A stretch of 64,000 nucleotides of DNA from Epinephelus fuscoguttatus (lineage: Eukaryota; Chordata; Actinopteri; Perciformes; Serranidae), in contig NC_064756.1 of assembly GCF_011397635.1 (NCBI RefSeq), forward strand, positions 3,986,922-4,050,921. The letters run 5' to 3'. A model generated the notes under the pieces. The model was not told the DNA's origin. It saw only the letters and a program-made list of their open reading frames with translations, and made no database searches. The position numbers and the translations under genes are program-made. Of the stretch, positions 1 through 11,700 are shown piece after piece (position 1 is the first letter of the stretch; every line of letters starts with the position of its first letter).

Positions 1-2637
1 GCTCAGTTATCGGAGGAATTACTAAAAGCATAAGTAAGGGGCAATACTAGGCTTCTACCAGATGCTAAGGAATCAGTGTTACAAGTACTCCTTAAAGTAA
101 CGATGTACAATGTATATTTGGCATTTCCAGAGTACTTTGATATCTGCAGCAGGCCACAAACTCATAAAAGCAGCCCTGTTTTTTCACTGACTACTGACCA
201 GGCAGTAAAGTTTGTTCAGCTCTCGTCGTAGATAGCACTGGGAAAAGGCCTTTTTCAGTAAGCAGTTATTTAACAACAGTTGCACTTGGTACAGTGAGTC
301 TAGACGATGGTGTCTGCACAGAGACAGCGGTAAACTCACAGTGGCTACACCCTCTTTAGGTGACATGACAGCCAACTTCTTTAACAAACTATGTTCTCCC
401 CCTCTCCTCCTCAGCGGGTCATGGGAGTTCACGCAGACACTTATGCAACAGTTGAAGGCGCATGTTTCACCAGCAGTGGTGCTGGTGGCTGGAGCTCCAC
501 ACTGCTGCATGTCAGACCAGCTCGAATGACTGTACTGTGTATGATTAGGGGGTGGAGTAAGGTGGGGGTGCATTGTGCTGGCTCACACAGCTCCCTTAAA
601 ACATAGATTCCTGCAAAAATGGGAGCCTCTGGGGTACCCCTGTTGGCTATGTCTTTAGTGCTGCAGACTGTTCCTAGCATTCGGACTGATTAATCATTTT
701 TATAAATTCTGCAAACTAACCAGTGTGGTGTAGACGGTGTGTGTCACTGGCCCAGCAGATGTTAAAGAAGCTGGCCACGTCTCACGACTGAGGGGAAGAG
801 CATTCCTCCGTAAACGTAAAGGTTTTTATCTGTGTGCTCCCCAGTGAGAGGAGCAAAGCCTGTGAGGCAGTGTAGGTTGTTAGTCTGAGACCCTCTTTTA
901 GCCTTGAGGTTGTTTACTCAGCATGTCTTCTCCCAGCTAGCCCTGCTCAGCCTGACAATCTCTCTGTCTGTGGATGAGCCTTTGAACTGCTCCCTGACGT
1001 ATTTCCACAGTCTCTCCTAACCCTAACTTATATTGTTAAGTTTCTCCAAGGCTCCAGTGTTCTCATGATGAGCTTACCATCAATTTCTGTGAGACAGTTT
1101 TTTTATTCTAGGGATTTCATGTGTCTGTAAGGAAACCCTAGCTCAGTTAAAATCCTTTATCTTTTTGTCTTCTTTTGTTTGTGTGTTGCGATAGTCATGG
1201 TAACAGTGGCGGTGATTACAACCATTTCTGCAGCGTGATTTCCTCTTTGAAAGAAAGAAAAAACACCCTGATTCATCATGACTCAGGCTTTTTACACTGC
1301 TGCTTCTCTGTGTGTGTGAGTGAGTGAGTGTGTACCAGAGAAAGTGGGTGTATGTGTGTGTCAGTGACGGAGATAATGTAGGCTTTGGCTATAAATACCA
1401 AATGTGTCACTATTGCAAAGGCTGTATAACCTACGGAGGATGATAACACGGGAATCATGAAATGACCCTTGAGTCAGTGAGGTGACAGTATTGCGTAAAA
1501 AAAAATGTCTACCTAGTTTCTGCCATTGTGATATACGTCACACGTGTAGCTTTGGATTCTTGACTGGATCTGATACATTGAATTGGCATCAATGCCAGTA
1601 GTGGCCTGATTAAACTGATTGTGTATCAGCTAACAGGCTCCACAATAAACAGTTTCTTAGTCACTATTACTATAAACTTATAAATGAATTATCAGTTTCA
1701 GTACACATACATAAAAGAGCGCTAGTATCAGATCTATACTGATACAACACTGATACCCTAAATTTATCTATCAAAATCTGTACATTGCTGATCACATTTC
1801 CGGAGTTATAAAACCGTGATATTTTGTGTTCGCAGTATGGACAAGGAGTAATTTGTACGTTAACAATAAAGTTCTGATATAAATGATAGAAATACATAGT
1901 GTAGACTGAGCTGATGGTTTTGATATCAAGCAGATAAAGTTTAATGTGTAATGAGACATTATTATTTTGCAATGTCTTGGACAGTTGTTTTGGTCATGGA
2001 TGGTTTTGTAAATGTGACTGGATTTAATTAGAAATCCTAGAAATATCCACTGGATCAGTGACTGACAAATGAAACGCTAGATGATTTAAGTGATTAGGTG
2101 ACATCCTGACGTAAATACATTTGTTTGTCAACTGCCCTTGTTTTCCTGAAAAGCTAGTATTCCCTTTTGTTTGTCTTTTTCGGTGAAGGAAATGTACCAA
2201 AAATCCTTTACTTATTTGTATCCTTCCTGCCTCTGAGCAAAGTTAAACATTAAATTTCCTCCTCCTCCAAATATCAGACATTCAGTTTTGATCCTCAAAA
2301 GTTTCTTCTGCAGACAGTAAATTATACTTAGTTCAGCATGGCCTCTGGATGCTGTTGTTAAATGCACACTTTTTGCCGAACTTTAAGCACCAAACTGTAA
2401 GTGGAAACAGGCACTATGTGTTCTGTGAATGAGTGCATTGGTAATTTGGTCATTTTTGGTCTCAACAGTAGCTAATTATACAGTATTTTGTTCCAAAAAA
2501 AACCCTAATAAATTACTATAATTTTAATTATATCACATTAGTAGTGACAGTGACAAATCAAAATTGAAGTTAATGATGAAAAAATATTGCTATATGGTAA
2601 ATAGAGCTTGCAGTGACATTTCATAACGTTACCCCGG

Positions 2638-3268
2638 ACCCTTGAAGAGGGGGTTCACATATCTCAGGGTCTTGTTCACGAGTGATGGTAAAACTGCGCG
2701 GGAGTTGGATTGGCAGCGGTTTGGTGCGGCGTCTGCAGTGATGCATGTGCTGCACTGGACCGTCCTGTTGAAGAAGGACCTGAGCCAGAGGGCAAAGCTT
2801 TCGATTTACTGGTCCATCTACATCCCAACCCTCACCTGTGGTCATGAGCTCTGTGTAAGGACCAAAACAATGAGGTCATGGATATAAGCGGATGAAATGA
2901 GTTTCCTCTGTGGGGTGGCTGGACTCAGCTTTAGAGATAGCGTGAGGAGCTCAGACATCCTGAGGGAGCTCTGGAGTAGAGCTGCTGCTCCTCCGTGTGA
3001 AAGGGGGTCAGTTGATGAGGTTCGAGCATCTGATCAGGGTCCTCCTGGGCTCCTTCCGTGAGAAGTGTTCTGGGTACGTCCCACTGGTAGGAGGCCCCAG
3101 GGCAGACCCAGAACACACTCAAGGGTTTACGTATCTTGTCTGGCCTGGGAACGCCTTGGGGTCCCCCAGGAGGAGCTGAAAAGTGTTGCTGGGGAGAGGG
3201 ACATCTGGGGTGCTTGATTAGCCTACTGCCTCTGCGACCTGGCTTCGGATAAGCGGATGGATTAACAA
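2638..3268 (+). mobile_element. 3' fragment of a non-LTR retrotransposon (LINE)
   Basis: Translation from 2642 gives a decayed reverse-transcriptase C-terminal region with the segments AKLSIYWSIYIPTLTCGHEL and, after a stop, [12 protein letters not shown]. These resemble the conserved end of a very common fish LINE ORF2. The tail ends in GGATAAGCGGATGGATTAA, a GATG-type 3' end. The copy is 5'-truncated and has stops and frame breaks. An RTE/Rex3-type assignment is likely, but I cannot confirm it without a repeat library. A second copy lies at 38625-39165 on the other strand. Confidence 0.85.
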
Positions 3269-3416
3269 AAATAAATCTATAATTAAAAAGGAAAGAAGTA
3301 AAAATATAACAGACCAGATAACAGTAAAAAAAAAAAAAAACAGATAGGCCTACACAGCAACAGCTAGGTCACGCGATTAGTAACGCAACAAATTGTTAAC
3401 GTACACTAGGAGTGGT

Positions 3417-3808
3417 GGAAAAAATCGATACAGCATAGCATTGTAATTTTTTTGTGTGGCAACACTGTATTGATACATTGACATTAAGTATTGATTTCTT
3501 TTATTATATAAAGTATTAATATTGCAATTAAAAGTAAAATTTTTGGCAGTATACTAGAATAATAAAATTAGTTGCAGTTTCAGTCCACTAGAAACATTTT
3601 GCTGAAATAAAAAATGATTTTTAAGGCTTTATCTCATCAGATAAAACATATGTTGACATTTTTTTCCCTTGGGGACGTAATATATGTTATATAGATATAC
3701 TTAGCATGTCACAAACAGTCTAAAATCACAGTGATATTGAATCGTGAATAAAGTATTGTGATAATATCACGGTAGTATTAGGGGGCCACTGTTGATTCCC
3801 ACCTCTAA
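3417..3808. mobile_element. hAT-like non-autonomous element (degenerate)
   Basis: The ends TAGGAGTGGTGGAAA and (reverse complement of the right end) TTAGAGGTGGGAATC are imperfect inverted repeats. The AT-rich interior has 'sequence gives a cyclic cATCGATAc-like' motifs such as TTGAATCGTGAATAAAG. This matches the style of short fish hAT-derived elements that start with (C)AGGGGTG. No transposase frame is present. Confidence 0.5.
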
Positions 3809-5381
3809 TACATACGCTAGGGTGATTTTAACATGCATGTGCTGTTTGTTCATTTCAGGTTGATTTGGAGTTCTAATTTTACCCTGAAATATTTATTGTA
3901 ACCTCAAATAACGTCTGCCTGGTCCACCAATAAGTAAGATAACTACTGAACACATGCTTTGTATTTTAAAGTGGATCTGTCTGGGTTTAAGGGCAGAGCT
4001 GAGCATTTTTAGGCTGACCAGATGGATAGGAACCGACTTGCTAAGCTTGTATGTATGAGAGAAGCGGTTGGCTGAAATAGACCCTGTGGGCTTAACTGAC
4101 TGTTGTAATGTGAGCTCCAGGTGTAATTTTTATGACTCACTTGCTTTACTTAACCGTTAGCATTGCTCTGGTGATGTTTGCTAACAACACCCACCTGAAT
4201 TAATCCCAAGACGTTTGCAATACTCCACTTAAAGACACCTGAAACTTTACCTCTCAGGCCATTTCAAACTGTAAGTCACTCACCACCAATGAGGAGCATG
4301 AAGATCATTTTTCTGCCTTTAAGATCACACTGACATCATCACACCTGACTGTTACATTGCAGACTTGTATCATTAAACTCATCAACTATTTGTCATGTGC
4401 TCCTCTCAGTGTCATACCTGCCTGTACATCCTTTGTTGAAAAGAATCAGGTTAACGTAGATACTGCTAACTATTTTGACTGGACATGTCATCAAGATGAG
4501 GTCATAGAAACTAAATATTTGATAAAGGAGTGGAGCGGAAACAGAAACTTGTAAAGCGTGAATATAGACAACAGGTCTGTGTACTTTGTGCGTGGTGCCA
4601 GAAGTGGTTGTCCAAAAAAAAAAAAAGAATTTCTAATTTTAATTTGCAGAGTAGTGGTTTTACTGCTGCTCTTCATTCAAACATTTTGATACCTTGGAAA
4701 CAATTTTTTTTAGAACAGTTTACAAAACAACAATGAACTCTTCCTCCAGATCTTTCAATTGAAGATTTTCTATAAAATTACTGCGACTAAAAAGCCTATG
4801 CTGCAGGTTTGTGGACTGATATCCAAGCCTGGCTGGGGCCTCTCACCCTTTCCTTTGAAACTTACACCTTACACCAATACGGTTATTCTGTTAGGTAAAA
4901 TATTTATATTTAACACGCAGTTGAGAACAAATTTGAATTGAAGTTTCCTGAAAAATATAGTGCAAAGTCAGGTTTCTTATGAAAAAAATAATAGCAACAA
5001 ATCATCGTTAAAATTTGCTTGAATGAAGCATGGAACTGTATAGAATTATTATTACGCTCTACCTGTCATTTAAATTTATTTTTTGTACTAGTACTGTCAA
5101 CTTAATAGTTTGAAATGCTGATGTGATTCTTCTAACTTATATATGTCCTTTCTTTTATTGACTTTGTTCTGTACAAGTCCAGTTTTGTTTTGTTTTTTGT
5201 TTTGTTTCGTTTCATTTGAAAGTGAGACTACACTGTCATGTTGTCATCTGTGCTGTGTGTATTATTATTTGCCTGTAATTAATTTAACAAAAGACTATGT
5301 GGAATGTGCCTTGAGCCAAAACATGCTCATTTTAAACGAGGTTTCTCTTTCTGACTGTTTTTAATTTTTTTTTTTTTTTAG

Positions 5382-5434
5382 GAAAATACGTTCCTCAGTG
5401 TAACCACACTTGGGACCTTTAAAGATTCATAAAT
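5382..5434 (+). other. eif4g1: probable eif4g1 5'UTR exon (53 nt)
   Basis: A run of about 20 T ending in TAG forms a strong 3' splice site, and the exon is followed by a near-ideal donor GTAAGTAT at 5435. Splicing to the 5645 acceptor would remove a 210-nt intron. The exon has no ATG. Read in the frame of the downstream ATG it contains a TAA at 5401-5403, so no N-terminal extension can run through it. Inferred from splice signals only; a chance exon remains possible. Confidence 0.5.
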
Positions 5435-5674
5435 GTAAGTATACAAATGAGACCTATGCTGGTAATCTGTGACCCATTCTTTAAAAACATGCATCACATT
5501 GAACTCTATCCTCTCTGCTGCACGTTGTCTTACACTGTCATAAGATCTCAGTACTCTGGGACTGAATGTGATCATAACTCATTAAATGCCTGTTAGTTTT
5601 TATAAACAATGATCTATTTAACCTCCTGTTTTCTCCCTCATCAGATTTGTATACAGGTCCACATCCGCCTCCCC

Positions 5675-5695
5675 ATGCAGAACTCCATGAAATGA
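5675..5695 (+). promoter_or_regulatory. six-codon uORF overlapping the eif4g1 start codon
   Basis: An ATG at 5675, in weak context, opens a frame encoding MQNSMK. Its TGA (5693-5695) overlaps the main ATG (5692-5694) in an ATGA arrangement. A second ATG of the same uORF is at 5687. Ribosomes initiating here would terminate on the main start, a layout compatible with leaky scanning or reinitiation control. Confidence 0.6.
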
Positions 5696-5766
5696 ATAAA
5701 GCACCACAGCCTATAACAGGACCCCCCTCCAACCCCCACCCTGCCCCCTCCCCTGGCCTTTCACAG
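5692..5766 (+). CDS. eif4g1: eif4g1 coding exon 1 (codons 1-25)
   Basis: The exon begins after the acceptor TCAG at 5644; coding starts at ATG 5692. It encodes [15 protein letters not shown] and on to PSPGLSQ, closely matching the human EIF4G1 N-terminus. The donor is CAG|GTAAGC, phase 0. The frame is open upstream to the acceptor, but no upstream in-frame ATG is present. Confidence 0.95.
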
Positions 5767-8700
5767 GTAAGCAGCCCTGCTACTTCATCTACTCTGAAGA
5801 CATGTTGCTCTATTCCACTGTGTTTCTCAGGGAAAAGGGCTGTGGTGACACTGGCTGTGTGCACATAATGAAAAGCAGATCGCACAGCAATGTACTCCCT
5901 CTGGTTGAAAATGGTTGCAGCAGCTGTGAGCCATTCTTTGGTATAACTTGCAACCATGAAGCAGAAAGTCCCACAAAACAGTTGTTGTACTCCATCTTGA
6001 TTAGTATTAGTGTTATAAATAAATATGGCCGTGTGTTGCTGCTGCTGCTGTGTCATCGTGTTGTCAGCTGTCAGTCTAGTTTGCAGCATCTTCACTGTTG
6101 CCCATAGAAACTTGGAGTAGATACCCCATGTTCTTCTTTCAAAAAGGGTATCCTCAAATTCAGAAAGTTTTCCCTCCTCCTCCTGCTTAAGCTGGACTCA
6201 GACTTCAGTTTGAGGCATATTTTTTTCCAAATCACCCCTCCCAACAATCAGAGGAGAAATCCAGTCTGGCATGCAGAGCCTATGACGTACCCTACACCGT
6301 AGCCTGACTTGCACCTCCCCAGAAATGTAACTACACATTGCAGTGACGCAGACCTCCTATCTATTTTTGTAAGCTGAAACCATTTCCCTCAGTGGAAACA
6401 AATCTTATATTTACTTGTATTTCACAGATAAGAAACAGTAAATTGTGAAGACAATAAAGCCTCCACAAAATAGCATTTTAAGTCTTGTGTGTGATTTATC
6501 CTGGCTTCATATGAGCAGAGGAAATGTCAACTAGCTGCTAGGCTAATTTATACAATGTAAAATGCCATAGACTTGTGCTAATAACGTTAGCATGCTGTAT
6601 TTGTGGGGAAAATGTGTCCAGATAAAGTGTTTGTCTCTGAATGCTGTGAGTTATAGTGAAGCTGATTTGTGCAATTGCGTTCGAAATTGTCTCTATTAAG
6701 CCATGTTTAATGTGTGTTTAATGTGTGTTTTGGGTGTTTTTTGAATCAACAACCCCACCGCCGACTAGTGTTTTGGAGGTGTAACTGCTGAGTGACACAG
6801 ACAATGGTGTAGGCCAGGTGCTTAGGATCCAGTGTAGGCTCCGCATAAAGCTGATGCACAAGTGTAGATTCGCCTTTAGGCCTCCCTTCCTGCTCACAGA
6901 CTTGTCGACACCCCCTACTCCCCACCCACCAATCATTTCAAACGTGTTTGATGTGTTGGATTTAAAACCTGGGCAATTATGGTAATGGTATGGTATGGTC
7001 CTCGTGTACGAAGCACCTGCCAGTGCTGCCAAACAAGAGTAAATGTTGAAGCCTTTGAGGCTAACGTTAGCTAGCATTATAGTTTTAATATCTAACAAAA
7101 GTAACAGTTTAAATCTCACCTCCAGTTGTGGCTGAAAAGACAAACCATGACGACTGCGTCTCTCCAACCATTTTCTCATCCAGACTCGTTTAGCCTTCTG
7201 CTTTTGTCTTTCTCACAGCAAAGCACTGTTATCATTACAGCAAGTTTTCGCACCACGTCAGACTTCGTTTTGTTTACATCTGCTTCCCCATGAGATCACA
7301 TGAGGTCGTGTATTCATGCTCCCTCTGGCAAGACAGTCTTAAAAATATCCTGTAGTGTGTGACGCGCCATTATTTGCAAATCTTGTCGTGTGTGCATGTT
7401 TGAGACTAGAGAGAAGAACAGCTGTGAATTTCCCCCTATGTGAATGATGCAACCAGATTTCAAAATGGGTTAGGATTTTAAAACTCCTGTAGTTTGAGCC
7501 CGGCTTAAAGGTACAATACACATCTGTGCTCCTTGTCTGCTCCCTAAACTTAAATATGAAAAGATGCTGGTGCTTGACCTGCTACCCCTGTGACCCAGCC
7601 CTGGATAAGTGGGTGAAAATGGATAGGTGAATGGATGTCACTACAAAAGTTAGCCTGAGGAGCCATGCACTTGTTGACCACTTGTCTACTGTTCATCACT
7701 GCCTTCTCACTCTTTGTTTCTCCTGCGTTGCACTTTTCTGCTGTTAATATCACTTCCTGTCTCTTGCAGCCCTCATTCCCCCCTGGGCAGCCCCCTTCTG
7801 TTGTGTTTGCCACCCCGCCTCCACAAATGAACCCAACACCACAGGCCCGACAGGTAGGCCTTCCCACTGCTCACCCTGACCACAACACACTTTCAGTGGT
7901 GCTTTGCTCCGTTCTAGAAAAGAATGAGGCCACTTCTTCCATCTTATATCAGAGGCAGTAGTTCTGTCAGCTAAACTGTGCCTTTGTGGTGCAGGTTATT
8001 TTCTGTGGTGCTTTATAAATGAAAAATGTGTTTTGTATAATTCCTAGCCTCCACTGTTGACATGTGAGTGACAGACAAAGCAGTCAGTTGTGATAGAGTC
8101 TGTCAAGGTCTTGTCTTCCTGCTGCAAATGTCCCTGTGTTTGCAAGTTTGGCACAATTGCTACTCACTGTCGCTATCTGAAATCTTCCCAGTGGAAAACG
8201 GAGCGTACAGTTTTCTGAATCTACCTGTGATTTTCTTACAATGACTGCATGTCTGTTTGCCTGCTTCTCTCCAGTTCTGCACCATTTTTACTGTCAGTGT
8301 CAGCCTGTCCTTCGTACTCTACCTCACAGAATACCACAGCTTAGTGAGCAACATGCTCACAGCGACCTTCTCTACATGATTTAAAGTCTTTACTTCCAAA
8401 TGCTCCTGACTGACTGGAAGTAGTTTCAGCTGCATTTGCTGTAATTTATTAAAGCTCGACCAATTAATTGGCAGAACCCTTTCTTAAGTGAAGTTGTAAA
8501 AGTTTCACATGCAGGCTTATTCATAGTTATTTATCATCTCCATTAAGATCTACTGTAATGATCAGGTAAATGATGTAGTTTTTACTGTTAAAATAATAGT
8601 GTAAATAAATTAGCAAGCAAGAAAAGGAAGTTGCTAATGAATATGGGCACAGCTGTCAGTTTCAGAAAGCTAAGACTCCTCTTGTGTAGCCCTGTTTCCA

Positions 8701-11700
8701 CCAAAAACTTTCGGTAAAGTACCTTTAGAAACAAAAGTAACCCCTGTACACATTTTTCTAGACCCTGGATCAGTTTAGCATTTCCACCATGAACGATACT
8801 CTTAAATGTGGGCGGGGTTGTTGTCACTCGCTACTCATTACTAAAAGTGTATGTCATCTAAGAGAGACAATAGAAACTAATGGAATGGTCATGCATTGAG
8901 TAACATTACAAGTAAATGTTCCACCTTAAAAGCTACCGGCAGTCGGCCCAGTGAAATAAATTATTTTTTCTCAGCCCACTGCTGCTGCGAGAGGCAGCAA
9001 AACAAGTAACATATGTAAGACTTGCCACAGTATGAACAGTGGTTACATGAGCCTCAAAACCAGCCACATTACAGCCCTGAGCGAGTGACCGTCCTCTACT
9101 GACCAATCAGACTGCAGTGTTCACAGCTCCACCTTTTAGTACCACATCTGTGTGCTAGGTACCCCAACAGAGGGGGGACCAAACATGGGGACGCTTCCGT
9201 TGGTACCATCCACAACTTCTACTATGGAAACGTAAAAAATGCATACTGTACCGCTCTGTACTGCTTGGTGGAAACAGGGCTTAATTCTGTCTGATGACCG
9301 TCTGGACAAGAGTTGTGCAGTAGCCTTTGAACAGAAGCAGAACTGGAAGAAGCCTATCAGTGAAGAGTGAAGCATGGATCTTGTGCTCTTGTCCTTAACC
9401 TCTGTCCTGTCTGCCTTTCCTCTTCTAGTTTGCCCCAGGGCCCAGGCCAATACACCAACAGGTACTAACAACACAACTGACTAACATGAGTGGGGGTGGG
9501 GCGTTTCCTACCCTATAACACATATTAGAAGCAGTAGAGATGATTGAGAGATTCCAAGGTGTGCTTTGACAACTAAAACCTTGGTGTGGCCATCTGCACT
9601 GAGAGCTACGCTAACGTTAGGTGATCTGTCAGCTGACCATCATCGCCTTTAGGAAATATTTATTCATAAAACTACAGGAAACTCACCAGAACAGTGACTG
9701 AAATGTGATACACGTACCAGTCGTAGGCCCTGTCTTCATGTATACAGATATTTTCCGTTTCAATTTAAATTTTAAATGTATTTATTTAAGAAGGGACAAT
9801 GTACTTAAATCCACATTTAAGCAAATGTAAGTGCACCTGAATTAGCTGGAGAGCTGGTATTCATCAGTACTTCCTTTGCCATGCTGATAGAATAATAGAA
9901 TAGATAAAGAATACATTATATACAGTGGTTAAAGACATAACACTGAGACAAAAAGGCGTTCAATACAGTTAAACATGTGCAAGCTAAGCTTTAAATCAAT
10001 TCTGTCCACACCTTATTTTACAAAATATCTCAGTCCACACTAGAAAGCAAAAACAACTCCAAATGCTCACCACTGTGAGCTGCCTTCCACAGTCTCCCCT
10101 TGTTACAAAGTTAGTAAAATCCACAGGCTAACATTTTCTTTTTCAAAACAAATACTGGAGATTTCATCACCGTTGATTCCCCTTCAGCATAAAGCCCAGT
10201 TCAGATCAAAGATTTGCCACAAGACAGTGTGGTGTGAACTAGCCGGTCTGAGCTCGACTTGTGCCAGCTGATGGTGTCACCTGTAACTCAGCTGGTCAAA
10301 TCACCAGTGGCTGGTTTTAGAATGTAAAGCTCGTCACTTGTTTAAACAGCCAATCAGCTTGTAGTGAAGTCTGCTGGTCAAGTCAAGTGACAGCAGACAG
10401 TGTGTTCGCTTGCTGCGGCAGGTGCTCTTTCCCCCGCTGAGCCGTCTGTTTCCGTCCTCATGGTGTGCTGGTTTCAGACGGTGGGTCGCTGCTGCTGCTG
10501 CTGCTTGCTGTATAGCACAGTCACACTCTTGAAATTGTCCTCACCATCTGCTGGTTCAACCAGGCCTAAGAACTGTGGTGGATTTCAAACCGCCAAGGCT
10601 GAGGTGGACCAAATAAAATTAGATACAGCAGACGCCTCAGTTCGTCCCGGTACTCGAGCAGCAATAATTGGTTAAAATGTAAAGTAGTTATTTGACAGAA
10701 CAGTGTGAACAAAATGTAAACCAACCAGCAGTCCACCATTGTTGTTAGTATTTTTGCTGCATTTTCATGACACAAAGCAACAATGGGCATTTAGGAATTG
10801 AGGAGATGTTGTCATCGTTACCTTAACACTCTGTTTTGTTCACAAACTCCATTTGTGTGTAGACAAGAGGCCAAAACGTAACGTAAAATATCAGGTTTAA
10901 AGAAATATCTGTATACGTGTAGACAGGACCTCAGTTCCACCCAATTAAGAAATTAAAAATAATTTTTTTTCATTTCATTAAGAAATATACAAAAATAATA
11001 AACTCCTAAAATATAAATGAGCTTGATGGTGCAGAATTTTAACTACCGATAATAAATATTTGACAATATGTCATACCATGTCAGAAGAGGTATTTTAATA
11101 AAATATTTTACCTACTGTACATGTGGGAATGCATTTAAGTACTTGAGTGAATTACAGCTTAATATAAATGAGCAAGAGTGTCCTATATAAAGGTCTACAG
11201 GTGTTTTACCATCCTTTATAAATGCTGTGAGGAAGTGATAAGTTTGATATAATCAAACAAACAAAAAAAATTCAGCCTCTCTTCATAGAAAAAAATGTAG
11301 GTGATCAGACCCATCTTCCAGTTATAGTTCCTGAATTTTAGTTTTAGTAGCATCTTTTTTTAAGAGCAACTAGACTCTGTGTATTTGGATTGAGGGCTCT
11401 ACCTATTCTCTGCATGCTGCTTGTTAATTCACGGCTTGGCTCAGAACGGGCAGTTTCAGGGTGCTTTGCTCTAACTGATTGTGGTGCTCTCTCTTTCTCA
11501 ATCCATCTCTTCCCACCCTCTTCTTGCTTCCATTTGATGTGTCTCTGTGTGATCTGTGTTTGCGCTGCTGAAGGGAAGCTTCAGGTCACTACAGGTAACT
11601 CAATTTCCACTTTCTTCCAGTTTTTCCTTCCCCTTTTTCTTCCTCACCATCTTGAGTGCATATGTGTGTGTCTAATATTTGGCAGTGTTGTGCTTTGTTG

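Larger units (their letters stand above)
1..5381. other. upstream region, no coding exon recognised
   Basis: About 5.4 kb before the first probable eif4g1 UTR exon. It holds a LINE tail (2638-3268) and a hAT-like element (3417-3808), listed separately. I see no CpG-rich promoter-like stretch, so the main eif4g1 promoter and first UTR exon probably lie left of the window or are not recognisable here. Short open frames around 341-606 lack splice-site or homology support. Confidence 0.5.

Noticed and set aside
341..606. Overlapping short plus-strand frames possibly upstream of eif4g1
   Set aside because: No convincing splice signals linking them to 5382 or 5645 and no recognised homology.
1276..1458. 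Minus-strand frame rich in His/Thr near a GTGTGAGTGAG stretch
   Set aside because: Simple-sequence-driven frame with no splice or homology support.
5538..6095. 185-codon minus-strand open frame over exon 1
   Set aside because: Overlaps a confirmed sense exon and low-complexity CAG/TGT runs; no family resemblance or splice support.
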